From an uncultured Lachnospiraceae bacterium (GTDB lineage Bacteria > Bacillota > Clostridia > Lachnospirales > Lachnospiraceae), in NCBI GenBank assembly GCA_934351835.1, contig CAKRJP010000005.1, forward strand, positions 1 to 64,000: a DNA stretch of 64,000 nucleotides, read 5' to 3'. This document shows, in pieces, positions 26,753-35,974 of this stretch (positions within the stretch are counted from its first letter, which is position 1; every line of letters begins with the position of its first letter). Position numbers and translations under genes: made by a program. The notes below the pieces were generated by a model that was not told the origin of the DNA, ran no database searches, and saw only the letters and a program-made list of their open reading frames with translations.

Positions 26753-27700
26753 CTAAACACCTTCCAGCGAAAATGCCGGGATAAAACTCTCTGTCGCTGT
26801 CTCCCCTTCCTGAATAAATGCATTCTCCACACCAAGTTTAATCGCATAATCTATCAGTTTTTCATATTCTTTTTTCTTCACCCTGCGGTTCAGTTCCGGA
26901 TATTTTCCACTGTCCAAAGTATCAAGCGGAGTATATTGATTCATCAGACTCATATAGATATGATTTCCATATGTTTCATACAGATATCGCACGATCTTTT
27001 TTGCATCCGAAAGGCATCCAGGCAGCAATAAATGACGCACGATCACACCCTTTTTCATCATTCCACGTTCATCGAACTGTGGATTATCATATTCTCCTGC
27101 TGTCTGCCTGACCATCTCTTTGATTGCCGCCTTTGCCACCTTGGGATAATCTTTAGCCATCGAATATCTTCCGGCACGCTCCGCATCCAGATATTTAAAA
27201 TCCGGCAGATAGACATCCACATATCCATCCAGTTTTCTCAGAGTTTCCACCCGCTCATATCCACTGGTATTATAAACAACGGGAAGTTTTAACCCTTCCT
27301 CCCTTGCAAGATCCAATGCTTCTATAATCTGCGGCACAAAATGCGTCGGTGTCACCAGATTGATATTGTTCGCCTTCTTCTCCTGAAGTTCCAGAAAAAT
27401 CTCCTTTAATCTGGATACATCAATCACCTTTCCGACTTCACTGTTTGCAATATGATAGTTCTGACAGTAAACACATCGGAGCGTACAACCTGTAAAAAAT
27501 ACGGTCCCTGATCCTTCCTTTCCTGAAATGCAGGGTTCCTCCCACATATGCAGGGCGGCTCTGGATACCCGTAATTCTTTCGTTTCACCGCAAAATCCTG
27601 CTCTTTTTGTTCTGTCTGCCCCACATTTTCTCGGACATAAAATGCAGCTTACAATTTCTTTTTCTGCTTTCCTGTCATCAATAGTTCTATTTTCATTCAT
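26753..27700 (-). CDS. PflX-like radical SAM protein (COG1313)
   Basis: 315 residues. An N-terminal cysteine motif (CILCPRKCGADR; GFCGE) precedes the radical SAM site CTLRCVYCQNY (CxxxCxxC), as in uncharacterised homologues of pyruvate formate-lyase activase. The likely role is generating a glycyl radical or modifying a protein, but no glycyl-radical enzyme is nearby. ATG 27700 follows AGGTG at six bases; a GTG at 27709 is possible. Transcribed divergently from the GntR regulator. Confidence 0.85.
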   Translation of the reverse strand: MNENRTIDDRKAEKEIVSCILCPRKCGADRTKRAGFCGETKELRVSRAALHMWEEPCISGKEGSGTVFFTGCTLRCVYCQNYHIANSEVGKVIDVSRLKEIFLELQEKKANNINLVTPTHFVPQIIEALDLAREEGLKLPVVYNTSGYERVETLRKLDGYVDVYLPDFKYLDAERAGRYSMAKDYPKVAKAAIKEMVRQTAGEYDNPQFDERGMMKKGVIVRHLLLPGCLSDAKKIVRYLYETYGNHIYMSLMNQYTPLDTLDSGKYPELNRRVKKKEYEKLIDYAIKLGVENAFIQEGETATESFIPAFSLEGV

Positions 27701-27752
27701 TTTCTTCACCTGTCATTTCTTTGTCTACTGGCATTATAACAGCAAGCCATGC

Positions 27753-27793
27753 TATAATAAAACCATTCTTGGACGATTCATTTATAATTGTCC
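27753..27793 (+). promoter_or_regulatory. Extended -10 promoter and operator-like repeat before gntR
   Basis: TGC-TATAAT (-10 at 27753-27758) has a weak -35. Just downstream GGACGATT (27771-27778) and AATTGTCC (27786-27793) form an inverted repeat with seven of eight matches. This position suggests autorepression by the GntR protein encoded next. Confidence 0.55.
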
Positions 27794-27821
27794 GTTTATC
27801 AGCATACAGGAGGAATTTTTC

Positions 27822-28529
27822 ATGGAATTTCAGAAGATCAGCTCCCCGTCACTCAGAGAGCTATTTGTAGATCAGCTTGAACATATGATTTTATCCGGAA
27901 AATTAAAAATCGGTGAGAAACTCCCACCGGAACGTCAGCTTGCAGAGATGATGCAGGTCAGCCGTGCCGTTGTAAACGGAGGAATCTCCGACCTTGAAAA
28001 AAAAGGATTTCTAATTGTCAAACCAAGAAGTGGAACTTATGTCGCTGATTACCGCCGCAAAGGAACCATCGATACCTTGATGTCCATTATGAAATATAAC
28101 GGCGGCCGCATGCGAAATGAAGAGATTCGTTCCATCTTTGAACTGCGAATTGCACTGGATTCCATGATTGCCAGACTCTGCATTGACCGCATCACAGATG
28201 AGGAAATCGAAGTCCTCCACGATAAGATTGAAGCAATCAGGACCACCGATTCTACATCAGAAGCGATACAGGCGGCTTTTGAATTTCAGCACGAATTCGC
28301 ACTTGCCTCTCAAAATACACTGATTCCTCTGGTGTTTCAGTCCTTTAAGGCGCCCATCTTCACCATGTGGGAACGTTTCTGTACCCTCTACGGGATCCAG
28401 AAACTTTATGAAAGTAATTACGGATTGTGGGTTTTCATCAGAGACAGAGATACCGATGGCGCTATCCAGTATATCGAAACTTCCATGCATGAATGCATTG
28501 ATGGCAGCCTCAAAATCTACTACGATTAA
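27822..28529 (+). CDS. GntR-family regulator, FadR subfamily
   Basis: 235 residues: winged helix at about residues 10-75 (LRELFVDQLEHMILSGKLKIGEKLPPERQLAEMMQVSRAVV, the FadR-type pattern) and an alpha-helical FCD ligand domain (EIRSIFELRIALDSMIARL; EFQHEFALAS) with candidate metal-binding Asp/His residues. FCD proteins sense small acids. Start is the ATG after AGGAGG; upstream in-frame ATGs lack a site. Convergent with the DUF5692-hypA-flavoprotein operon across a terminator. It may control that operon or the divergent radical SAM gene. Confidence 0.9.
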   Translation: MEFQKISSPSLRELFVDQLEHMILSGKLKIGEKLPPERQLAEMMQVSRAVVNGGISDLEKKGFLIVKPRSGTYVADYRRKGTIDTLMSIMKYNGGRMRNEEIRSIFELRIALDSMIARLCIDRITDEEIEVLHDKIEAIRTTDSTSEAIQAAFEFQHEFALASQNTLIPLVFQSFKAPIFTMWERFCTLYGIQKLYESNYGLWVFIRDRDTDGAIQYIETSMHECIDGSLKIYYD

Positions 28530-28556
28530 TTTTCAAATATATCCAGTCCTACAAAA

Positions 28557-28589
28557 AAACAGCGGCGATGTAGAAATCTGCCGCTGTTT
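28557..28589. terminator. Bidirectional terminator gntR/DUF5692
   Basis: AAACAGCGGC (28557-28566) pairs with GCCGCTGTTT (28580-28589), with A-run before and T-rich after, between convergent genes. Confidence 0.85.
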
Positions 28590-28626
28590 CTTATTATCTT
28601 ATGATTGTTTAATCATCACGTAATAT

Positions 28627-29664
28627 TTATTCTGCTCTTCCCATTGCAATCTGAAAATCTTTCTGATCTGTAAAAATCTCGTATTTATACGGGTTCTTAT
28701 GCTGCTCTTTCGCTCTCTTGATGATTGCTGCCAGACAAATCACATTCGCTGCCAGTGCAACGATCGCGATCACGCCCTGCATCGTCGGATTTGCTGCTGC
28801 CGGTCTTGTGGCTGCATCCATCACCCCATCAGCATAAATCACAGGGATTACCGAGAATCTGCTGGCATCCTGGAATAATGGGAATACCTGTGCAAACATA
28901 CACCAAAGTGCCAGTGTATTCGCTCTGTTCTGGATCCATCCACCTTTATTCCAGAACATATTTGCAAATGTAGGCGCCAACAGTAATGCCAGACCACAAT
29001 ACCAGGCATGGGTAGGTAAGTTATTGTATGTATACTCAAAGTTCCATAGGTCATATGCAATGATAAAACACCATGTCATATCCGGCCATAACATATCGTC
29101 TTTTTCCTTAGAAGTATAAATCCCCCACCAACCGGTCATACAGAAAATATTTAAAATGCCGGCAATTCCGTTCACCCAGTTCCACCAGCCGCCGTAAAGC
29201 CATACATTCTCTGATGATAACCACCAACGGTCTCCGTACTCTGCCAGTGCCATCGCACCGCGGATACCAGATTCAAAATCACTGACAACTGCGATCAGGA
29301 TATTGATTGCCACGATCAAAAATGGAAACACTTTAAACCACTCCGTTTTTCCGATACTCCATTTGTACTTTAACATCATAAATCCAATACAGCCTGCTGT
29401 TGCCGCATATAATTTCGCATAATGGAACCAGCTCGTCATATGGACATATGTATCGTTATGGAGTGCCCACTCTGCACCGTTCGCCGCACCTACATAGATT
29501 GCGATAAAATACACCGTCAGTATCGCCGGTATTACAAGGAAACAGATAATTCCTCCCATCTTCGTCCGTCTCGCAAACTCATTCGCAAGAACCAATCCTG
29601 CAAATACCAGTACCCAGCCTAACAGCTGCCAGCCTGCATTGTCGCCATAAATCTGAAACAACAT
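28627..29664 (-). CDS. DUF5692 membrane protein
   Basis: 345 residues, very hydrophobic, with about nine or ten membrane segments and unusually rich in Trp and aromatic residues (WLYGGWWNWVNGIAG; DLWNFEYTYNNLPTHAWYCGLAL). Matches the DUF5692 family known mainly from gut Clostridia and Actinobacteria; function unknown. It is the last gene of an operon with a large Fe-S flavoprotein and HypA. GGAGGG supports the start. A role in electron transfer or transport coupled to the flavoprotein is inference only. Confidence 0.75.
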   Translation of the reverse strand: MLFQIYGDNAGWQLLGWVLVFAGLVLANEFARRTKMGGIICFLVIPAILTVYFIAIYVGAANGAEWALHNDTYVHMTSWFHYAKLYAATAGCIGFMMLKYKWSIGKTEWFKVFPFLIVAINILIAVVSDFESGIRGAMALAEYGDRWWLSSENVWLYGGWWNWVNGIAGILNIFCMTGWWGIYTSKEKDDMLWPDMTWCFIIAYDLWNFEYTYNNLPTHAWYCGLALLLAPTFANMFWNKGGWIQNRANTLALWCMFAQVFPLFQDASRFSVIPVIYADGVMDAATRPAAANPTMQGVIAIVALAANVICLAAIIKRAKEQHKNPYKYEIFTDQKDFQIAMGRAE

Positions 29665-29700
29665 AATAATCCCTCCTCTTTTTCATCGTTTCCATTTAGA

Positions 29701-30045
29701 TCAACATGCTTCTATTTCTTTGATGTTAAACTCATTTCCTTTTACCAGATATGTCTGATCACTCTTACAATATGGACAAGTTTTCCCATATTTTACGGTC
29801 TCATAAGTCTTCTTACACTGTTCACAGTAGGTTACTGCCGGAATCTGCTCGATCACAAGCTCTGATCCTTTTAACAAATCATGCTTATCCGACGCCCAGC
29901 GCCAGCAATCCTTCAGATAAGAATCTATAACCCCCGTCACCTCGCCGATCTCCAACGTGACATTTGCAACCCGACTTAACTGATTTTCTTTTCCGATTTC
30001 TTCCAGACTGTCTATGATATGAAATACAATCCCCAGTTCATGCAT
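29701..30045 (-). CDS. hypA: Nickel metallochaperone HypA-like
   Basis: 114 residues with the family hallmarks: N-terminal MHE (nickel-binding His2) and a zinc site with two CxxC pairs (YCEQCKKTYE and CPYCKS). HypA delivers nickel to [NiFe]-hydrogenase or urease. No hydrogenase, hypB or urease gene is in the window. Five bases after the flavoprotein gene, so co-expressed with it and DUF5692. Confidence 0.9.
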   Translation of the reverse strand: MHELGIVFHIIDSLEEIGKENQLSRVANVTLEIGEVTGVIDSYLKDCWRWASDKHDLLKGSELVIEQIPAVTYCEQCKKTYETVKYGKTCPYCKSDQTYLVKGNEFNIKEIEAC

Positions 30046-30050
30046 AATTA

Positions 30051-32753
30051 TCAGTCCTTTTTCCCAAATTTAATCTTGATCGCACGTTTTGCTGCATATG
30101 GAAGAATAGCTTTCATCTTATCTTCGGTTTTCCACATATTGCTGCACTCTGGTCTTTCACGGTAGAGATGGATCGCATCAAACTCACATTTTGTCGTACA
30201 CAGACCACAACCGATACATTTATTTTCATCTACAACAGAAGCTCCACAGCCAAGACATCTTGCTGTCTCGATTTTCACCTGTTCTTCGGTAAATGTCTGT
30301 TTTGCATCTCGGAAAGATTTATGTCTGTCGATCGTTTCGTCTGTTCCAGGAATCTGTCTGGAAGAATTATCATACTGCTCCACCTTCAGATTCTCTTTGT
30401 CGAGTTCTATAAATTCTCTACGATTTCGTCCGATAGTCAGACTGCTTCTCGGCTGTACATAACGGTGGATAGAAATCGCTCCTTCCCTTCCTGCCGCAAT
30501 TGCATCGATGGCAAATTTCGGTCCTGTATAAACATCTCCGCCAACAAAGATATCCGGCTCCTTCGTCTGGTAAGTCAGACGATCCGCCACCGGTCCGTTG
30601 CCACGTCCGAATTCAACCTTGCTGCCGTCTAACAGACTGCCCCACTGAATGCTCTGTCCGATACTTAAGAATACCCTCTCGCAAGGAACTGTTACCGTTT
30701 CATCCTCATTATACATCGGAGCGAAACGTCCTTCCCCGTCAAATACAGATATACATTTCTTAAATACAATTCCTGTCACTTTGCCATTTTCTTTTAGGAT
30801 TTCTTTCGGTCCCCATCCGCAGTGGATCTGTACTCCTTCTGCTTCTGCTTCTTCAACTTCTTCCACAGACGCCGGCATAATTTCTCTGCTCTCCAGACAA
30901 TACATGGTAACTTCTGAAGCACCACATCTGCCGCTGGTTCTTGCAACATCAATGGCAACATTTCCGCCACCGACAACAACGGTACGTCCTTCCACCTCAT
31001 AAGTTTCATCCTGGCCCACAGTCCGGAGGAAATCAACTGCTGTCATCACACCATCTGCATCTTCACCCGGAATACCGGCCATTCTTCCACCCTGGCACCC
31101 GATTGCCACATAAAATGCCTTGTAACCCTGTCCTCTGAGTTCATCCAGCGTAATGTCTTTACCGATTTCCACTCCACAGCGGATGTCCACTCCAAGCTCA
31201 CGGATAATATCAATCTCTGCATCCACGATATCCTTCTCCAGTTTGAAAGAAGGAATTCCATATACTAACATTCCGCCTGGTTTTTCGTTTTTCTCAAATA
31301 CCGTCGGCTTGTAACCTTTTAATGCCAGATAGTAAGCACAGCTAAGTCCCGCCGGACCAGCACCTATGATCGCTACTTTCTCATCAAATAATCTTCCTGT
31401 TGTCGGCGGAATAATCTCCGGCACATATCTTGTCTCAGCCTTTAAATCCTGTTCCGCAATAAATTTCTTCACTTCATCGATGGCAACAGCCTGATCGATA
31501 GTGCCTCTGGTGCAGGCATCCTCACAGCGGCGGTTGCAGATATGTCCACAGATTGCCGGGAACGGATTGTCTTTCTTGATCAATGCCAATGCTTCTGTGT
31601 ATTTTCCCTGGGCTGCCTTCTTCAAATATCCCTGAACCGCAATATGAGCCGGACAGGCAGTCTTACAAGGCGCTGTTCCTGTATCGTAACAATTGATCCT
31701 GTTATTGTCCCTGTAGTCCTCATCCCATTTCTCTGGTCCCCAGCTTGTGGCATCCGGGAGTTCATGTTTCGGATATGTAACCGTTCCATCTTTTGTACAT
31801 AACTTCTGTCCAAGTTTCACCGCACCTACCGGGCAATATTCCACACATTTTCCACAGGCAACGCAGTCCTCTGTTGTAACTCTTGCCACATATGCAGAAC
31901 GCGACATATTCGGTGTATTAAAGAGCTGTGAAGTACGGAGTGCATAACAGACATTTACATTGCAGTTACAGATTGCGAAAATCTTATCTTTTCCATCGAT
32001 ATTCGTGATCTGATGTACAAAACCATTGTCCTCGGCTCTTTTTAAAATATCCATGACTTCATCATATGTAATATATCTTCCACCCTTTTGCGTCTCCACC
32101 ACATAATCGGCCATATCGCCAACTGCAATACACCAGTCTCCCGGATCATCTGCACAGCCTTCATCATATGTCTTTCTGGACATACGACAGGAACACGGAC
32201 TCGCTGCATACTTTCCATTGTACTTCTTCAGCCAATGGGAAATATGTTCCACCGCTGCAGTCTTATTCTCCATAGAAATTGCCTTCTCCACAGGGATAAC
32301 ATGCATTCCGATACCGGCTCCTCCCGGCGGTACCATCGGTGTTACTTTCTCCAATGGAAGTCTTGTCATATTATTGAAAAACTGTCCTAATTCCGGATGT
32401 TCCTCTAACTGTTTCTCATTCATATTCGTGAACTCTGCACTTCCCGGGACAAACGGTGGCAGTACGTATTGCTTCTCTCTGCGCTCATTCTCCCAGTTAT
32501 ACTCCACCAGCCCCACGATTGCCATACGTTCTACAATCGGTTCCAGCTCTTCTTTGTTCTTCCCGGTCAGTTTCATAAGCTGTTCAAATGTCACTGGTTT
32601 TCGTACTTTCATCTTCAGGGCCACTTCCGCCATCTCATCTGTAACGATCCCTGCAAGTCCCCAGTATTCCGGATCATCTACCGTCACCTTATGGCCGATA
32701 CGGTCTGTAATCTTCTGTCCCAATTTGATAATCAGATCTCTCTGTTCAGGCAT
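30051..32753 (-). CDS. Large multi-domain Fe-S flavoprotein (GltD-like NAD(P)H oxidoreductase)
   Basis: 900 residues. Order: a helical/winged N region (1-90); a cysteine-rich segment (SPCSCRMSRKTYDEGC); a ferredoxin motif (CVACGKCVEYCP) near 310; the GltD-type cluster region (CKTACPAHIAVQGYLK; ICNRRCEDACTRG); FAD-binding KVAIIGAGPAGLSCAYYLA; NAD(P)-binding VVVGGGNVAIDVART; and a C-terminal ferredoxin domain (CIGCGLCTTKCEFDAIHL). It resembles glutamate synthase small subunits and NfnB/Stl-type proteins but no GltB is present. Expected to shuttle electrons between NAD(P)H and ferredoxin or an unknown partner. AGGAGA before ATG 32753; strong promoter upstream. Confidence 0.85.
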   Translation of the reverse strand: MPEQRDLIIKLGQKITDRIGHKVTVDDPEYWGLAGIVTDEMAEVALKMKVRKPVTFEQLMKLTGKNKEELEPIVERMAIVGLVEYNWENERREKQYVLPPFVPGSAEFTNMNEKQLEEHPELGQFFNNMTRLPLEKVTPMVPPGGAGIGMHVIPVEKAISMENKTAAVEHISHWLKKYNGKYAASPCSCRMSRKTYDEGCADDPGDWCIAVGDMADYVVETQKGGRYITYDEVMDILKRAEDNGFVHQITNIDGKDKIFAICNCNVNVCYALRTSQLFNTPNMSRSAYVARVTTEDCVACGKCVEYCPVGAVKLGQKLCTKDGTVTYPKHELPDATSWGPEKWDEDYRDNNRINCYDTGTAPCKTACPAHIAVQGYLKKAAQGKYTEALALIKKDNPFPAICGHICNRRCEDACTRGTIDQAVAIDEVKKFIAEQDLKAETRYVPEIIPPTTGRLFDEKVAIIGAGPAGLSCAYYLALKGYKPTVFEKNEKPGGMLVYGIPSFKLEKDIVDAEIDIIRELGVDIRCGVEIGKDITLDELRGQGYKAFYVAIGCQGGRMAGIPGEDADGVMTAVDFLRTVGQDETYEVEGRTVVVGGGNVAIDVARTSGRCGASEVTMYCLESREIMPASVEEVEEAEAEGVQIHCGWGPKEILKENGKVTGIVFKKCISVFDGEGRFAPMYNEDETVTVPCERVFLSIGQSIQWGSLLDGSKVEFGRGNGPVADRLTYQTKEPDIFVGGDVYTGPKFAIDAIAAGREGAISIHRYVQPRSSLTIGRNRREFIELDKENLKVEQYDNSSRQIPGTDETIDRHKSFRDAKQTFTEEQVKIETARCLGCGASVVDENKCIGCGLCTTKCEFDAIHLYRERPECSNMWKTEDKMKAILPYAAKRAIKIKFGKKD

Positions 32754-32837
32754 CCTTCGATCTCCTTTCTTTTTCACGCTACCTCTCATGTATATCAGTC
32801 TTTTCATTGGTTCTACCAGAATTGTTATCTATTTATC

Positions 32838-32866
32838 ATTATAGTCTTTCGTTTATTTTTTGTCAA
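32838..32866 (-). promoter_or_regulatory. Strong sigma-70 promoter of the flavoprotein-hypA-DUF5692 operon
   Basis: Minus strand TTGACA (32866-32861), exactly 17 bases, TATAAT (32843-32838): both hexamers perfect. 85 bases before the start codon. Confidence 0.9.
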
Positions 32867-32880
32867 TTAGCACCAGTAAA

Positions 32881-32902
32881 AAACCGCCATTTCTGGCGGT
32901 TT
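32881..32902 (-). terminator. Terminator after MBL hydrolase gene
   Basis: AAACCGCCA (32881-32889) pairs with TGGCGGTTT (32894-32902); the minus-strand product ends in a T-run. It sits 66 bases past the MBL gene stop. Confidence 0.85.
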
Positions 32903-32967
32903 TCATTCGTTATCACTAACTTATTTTTCTTTTATCCTTGTTTGGTATCTGGTATTACCAATTCCAA

Positions 32968-33951
32968 TTATTTAAAATAATATCGATAAATACTATCCTG
33001 CATTACTTTTTTTATCACATTTTCATGACGCAGATAATCCAGATGCGCAATTGTCTCTCCTACTGCAAACCATTTTTGTTCCATCGGAAACTCTTTCCAG
33101 CTTTTTCCACGCATAGACCACTTCAATTCTGCCGCAATCTCATCTGCATTGCTGCCAGGATGATCTTTTATGATCTGTATCGTTCCATCCAGCCGAATCT
33201 GATGGTGCCTCTTGATTTCCTCAATTCGATCTTTTACCGGCTTGCTTATCTCTCTGTGCCCCGGAAGCGTCATCTGCATCGGATATTTCCCGATTTTATC
33301 CAGATTTTTAAGATAATCTCCCAGAGAGTCCTCCACGCCCATCCATGCGGTGATATTCGGTGTGATATCATACAAAATATGATCTCCGGCAAACATAAGC
33401 TCTTCTTCCGGCAGATACAAACAAAAATGTCCCGGAGTGTGCCCATTTGTCTGCACACAGACAGCTTTCGTATTGCCCACATAGAATATATCTCCATCAG
33501 AAACTGTCTTTGCTTCAAATATTTTCTCCGGCATATATTTTCTGGCAGGATTGGTTGTCACAATCTGTTCCAATCCCTCTTTCGAAAATCCTTCCTGTAA
33601 GAACAATGCATCTGATTCTTTCCAGTGTGCCGGATCCAGGCTTTCTCTGTACCTCTTATAATCCTCACCGGACATATAGATCACTGTATTCTCACCGGCC
33701 AGTTCATCCGCCAGACCGATATGATCTGTATGTAAATGTGTCAAAAATATTTTCAGATTCTGTCTGTCAATACGAAGTTCTTCTAATGCCCCCATAAGAG
33801 CAGTCTTACTTTTGGGGTGTTTAAATCCGGTATCAATGATAAGGGCCTCACCCGCGGATAAAATCAGATAAGAATTTAGCTCTCGCAGAGGATTTCCCGG
33901 AAGCGGAACTTTTATGACGTAAACATCAGGGTTTTCGTATATTTTCTTCAT
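32968..33951 (-). CDS. Metallo-beta-lactamase fold hydrolase
   Basis: 327 residues. Zinc ligands: LTHLHTDHIG (HxHxDH), TNGHTPGHFC, FAGDHILYD and PGHRE. A C-terminal winged-helix extension (about residues 245-327, including HPGSNADEIAAEL and ETIAHLDYLRHENVI) matches the LACTB2/BLACT_WH type of hydrolase. Substrate unknown. The frame is open upstream, but ATG 33951 with GGAGG-like AGGAAAAA is the sensible start, divergent from the NifU-like gene. Confidence 0.85.
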   Translation of the reverse strand: MKKIYENPDVYVIKVPLPGNPLRELNSYLILSAGEALIIDTGFKHPKSKTALMGALEELRIDRQNLKIFLTHLHTDHIGLADELAGENTVIYMSGEDYKRYRESLDPAHWKESDALFLQEGFSKEGLEQIVTTNPARKYMPEKIFEAKTVSDGDIFYVGNTKAVCVQTNGHTPGHFCLYLPEEELMFAGDHILYDITPNITAWMGVEDSLGDYLKNLDKIGKYPMQMTLPGHREISKPVKDRIEEIKRHHQIRLDGTIQIIKDHPGSNADEIAAELKWSMRGKSWKEFPMEQKWFAVGETIAHLDYLRHENVIKKVMQDSIYRYYFK

Positions 33952-33965
33952 TTTTCCTCCCAAAC

Positions 33966-33986
33966 TGGCACATAACATGCTATAAT
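33966..33986 (+). promoter_or_regulatory. Promoter of the NifU-like gene (sigma-70, overlapping a sigma-54-like site)
   Basis: TGC-TATAAT (-10 at 33981-33986) is an extended -10 site. Immediately upstream TGGCAC-ATAAC-ATGC (33966-33980) has the GG-N10-GC spacing of a -24/-12 element. The TATAAT reading is simpler; the other is recorded as a possibility. Confidence 0.5.
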
Positions 33987-34027
33987 ATTTATTACTATAA
34001 TAATTAAAAGAAAGAAGGTATATATAT

Positions 34028-34330
34028 ATGTCAGCTATGCCAACACTTGGAGAATTAGATACTCTCTTTGCATTGGAGGTTAACCCTCTTTTAGCAGACC
34101 ACGGCGGCGGTGCCGCAGTCGTAGAACTTGACGGAGATACTCTTGTAATTGAGATGGTAGGTTCCTGTCGCGAATGTCTGTCTGTCAATGAGACAGTCAC
34201 AGGCCTGATCAAAACGGTTGTCACAAGAAAATATCCTCAGATCAAGAACATCAAACTTGCTGAAATCGATCCTGACGAAATCTACGAACTGGCCCGCAAG
34301 ATGTTAAACCACGAATTTGATGAATCTTAA
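34028..34330 (+). CDS. NifU C-terminal-domain protein
   Basis: 100 residues forming one NifU-like scaffold domain with the cluster-binding pair C47-C50 in GSCREC. Such proteins carry or deliver [4Fe-4S] clusters. The preceding GGGG/HGGGA segment (ADHGGGAAVVELDGD) is typical of the fold. AGAAGG before the ATG. Monocistronic, divergent from the MBL gene. Useful in a genome this rich in Fe-S enzymes. Confidence 0.88.
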   Translation: MSAMPTLGELDTLFALEVNPLLADHGGGAAVVELDGDTLVIEMVGSCRECLSVNETVTGLIKTVVTRKYPQIKNIKLAEIDPDEIYELARKMLNHEFDES

Positions 34331-34386
34331 TATACAGGTTTCATCAACCTTGTATGAATTTCATACATATTTGACCATATAATACC

Positions 34387-34416
34387 AATAAGGAACTGCA
34401 TCTGCAGTTCCTTATT
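34387..34416. terminator. Bidirectional terminator between nifU-like and adenylation genes
   Basis: AATAAGGAACTGCA (34387-34400) and TGCAGTTCCTTATT (34403-34416) form a near-perfect palindrome with T-rich flanks between convergent genes. Confidence 0.88.
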
Positions 34417-34436
34417 TACTTTTCTTTATTTAATTA

Positions 34437-35945
34437 TTAATAAAGCTTCTCCAATAGCTTATGGTCATCCAACTCTTTCGGCGGCTTGATTGCCTTCCGA
34501 TCGATCTTATTATTCAGATTCCTCGGAAGCTCGTCCACCTGGAACAAGGCTGTCGGAACCATATAGTACGGAAGTCTTTCTTTCAAATATGCTTTGATCT
34601 CTTTTACATCCAATGGCTCATCTGCTTCAAAATAACCACAAAGTATGTATGTTCCACCCTTGTCCTTAAAAGCAATTGCGGCACAGTCACGTATCTTATC
34701 GCAAGTTCTCATGGCAGTCTCCACGGCTCCCGCCTCTACCCGGAATCCACGGATCTTGTACATGAAATCTTTACGTCCGATATACTCAAGATCACCATCT
34801 TCATTCTTACGGACTACATCACTGGTCTTAAATACTCTGTCATATCCCGGCTCGTCAGAAAATGGATTCTTGATAAAATGCTGGTTTGTTCTGACTTCAT
34901 CCTTATAATATCCCATAGATACCTGTCTTGATGCCAGCCATAATTCCCCTTTTTCTCCATCTTCTACCAGATGTCCGTCATCATCTACGATATAACCTTT
35001 GATCGTTGGATTTAAAGTACCAACCGGATAAGAAGCTTCTGCATCTTCAATATCATATCTCGATATCATCGCCGTCATTTCCGAAGCACCATATACATTA
35101 AACAAATGATAACTCTTGCGCTTCAGATTTCTGGCCATCTCGCTTCCGACGATCATCAGTCTTAAATCTGTCTCTCCGTTCTCTATATTGCTGAATTTTG
35201 CGGCCATATGCGGTGGAAGGAAGGTGACTGTGATCTTATTCTCAATGTAGTACTTCAAAAGTTCCGACACGCTCTTTCTGATCAGCTTCGGAATAATATA
35301 AATGGATGCTCCGACCGCCAGCGAAGAATACAGGTCAAATACAGATGCAACAAAGCTAAAACTTGGAAATATTCCATATACATCTTCTTCTGTCAATCCA
35401 AATCTGTCAAAATTACTGATGGAGGACATTACGTTCATATGACTCAGCATAACGCCCTTCGGACTGGATGTGGATCCGGAAGTATAAATCAAAAGAGCCA
35501 GTTTATCAAGACAGGAATGATTAATAAACTCCGTGTCTTTTGTCCAGTCTAGTGCAGACAAATATTTCTCATCCAAAATAAAGCGACATGCACATTCACT
35601 GATAATCTGATTCTGTCTCTTCAATGGATGCGTACTGTCAATGTACACATACGCACCTCCTGCTTTCCATATCCCCAACATACAGACTACAGACCATACC
35701 GACTGGCCTGCCCTCACTCCTACAATTTCGCCATCCTTAAGACCGTCTTTTAACAGCGACGCTGCCAGTGTATTACTTTTTTCGTTTAATTCCTTATACG
35801 TAAACACACCATGAGTGCCACTTACAGCAATCTTATCAGGATACATCTCCACAGTCGTACGAAACATGTCGCAAAACGTAGTCTGCAGAAACTCATTTTT
35901 ATGAGAGCCCAGGTACTGCGCTCTCGCTGTCTTTGGCATAATCAT
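34437..35945 (-). CDS. Standalone amino-acid-adenylation enzyme (NRPS A-domain/DltA-like)
   Basis: 502 residues with NRPS adenylation core motifs: LLIYTSGSTSSPKGV (A3), FPSFSFVASVFDLYSSL (A4), FNVYGASE (A5), GELWLASRQVSMGYY (A6), FKTSDVV and YIGRKDFMYKIRGFRVEAGAVE (A7-A8), and catalytic lysine in LNNKIDRKAI (A10). No carrier protein, condensation or thioesterase domain is visible here. It may load an amino or aryl acid onto a carrier encoded elsewhere, or act as a CoA ligase. It borders the sigma-54 cluster but has its own sigma-70 promoter, so membership is doubtful. Confidence 0.82.
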   Translation of the reverse strand: MIMPKTARAQYLGSHKNEFLQTTFCDMFRTTVEMYPDKIAVSGTHGVFTYKELNEKSNTLAASLLKDGLKDGEIVGVRAGQSVWSVVCMLGIWKAGGAYVYIDSTHPLKRQNQIISECACRFILDEKYLSALDWTKDTEFINHSCLDKLALLIYTSGSTSSPKGVMLSHMNVMSSISNFDRFGLTEEDVYGIFPSFSFVASVFDLYSSLAVGASIYIIPKLIRKSVSELLKYYIENKITVTFLPPHMAAKFSNIENGETDLRLMIVGSEMARNLKRKSYHLFNVYGASEMTAMISRYDIEDAEASYPVGTLNPTIKGYIVDDDGHLVEDGEKGELWLASRQVSMGYYKDEVRTNQHFIKNPFSDEPGYDRVFKTSDVVRKNEDGDLEYIGRKDFMYKIRGFRVEAGAVETAMRTCDKIRDCAAIAFKDKGGTYILCGYFEADEPLDVKEIKAYLKERLPYYMVPTALFQVDELPRNLNNKIDRKAIKPPKELDDHKLLEKLY

Positions 35946-35974
35946 ATCCTCCTCGTATAATATGTATTAATTAC

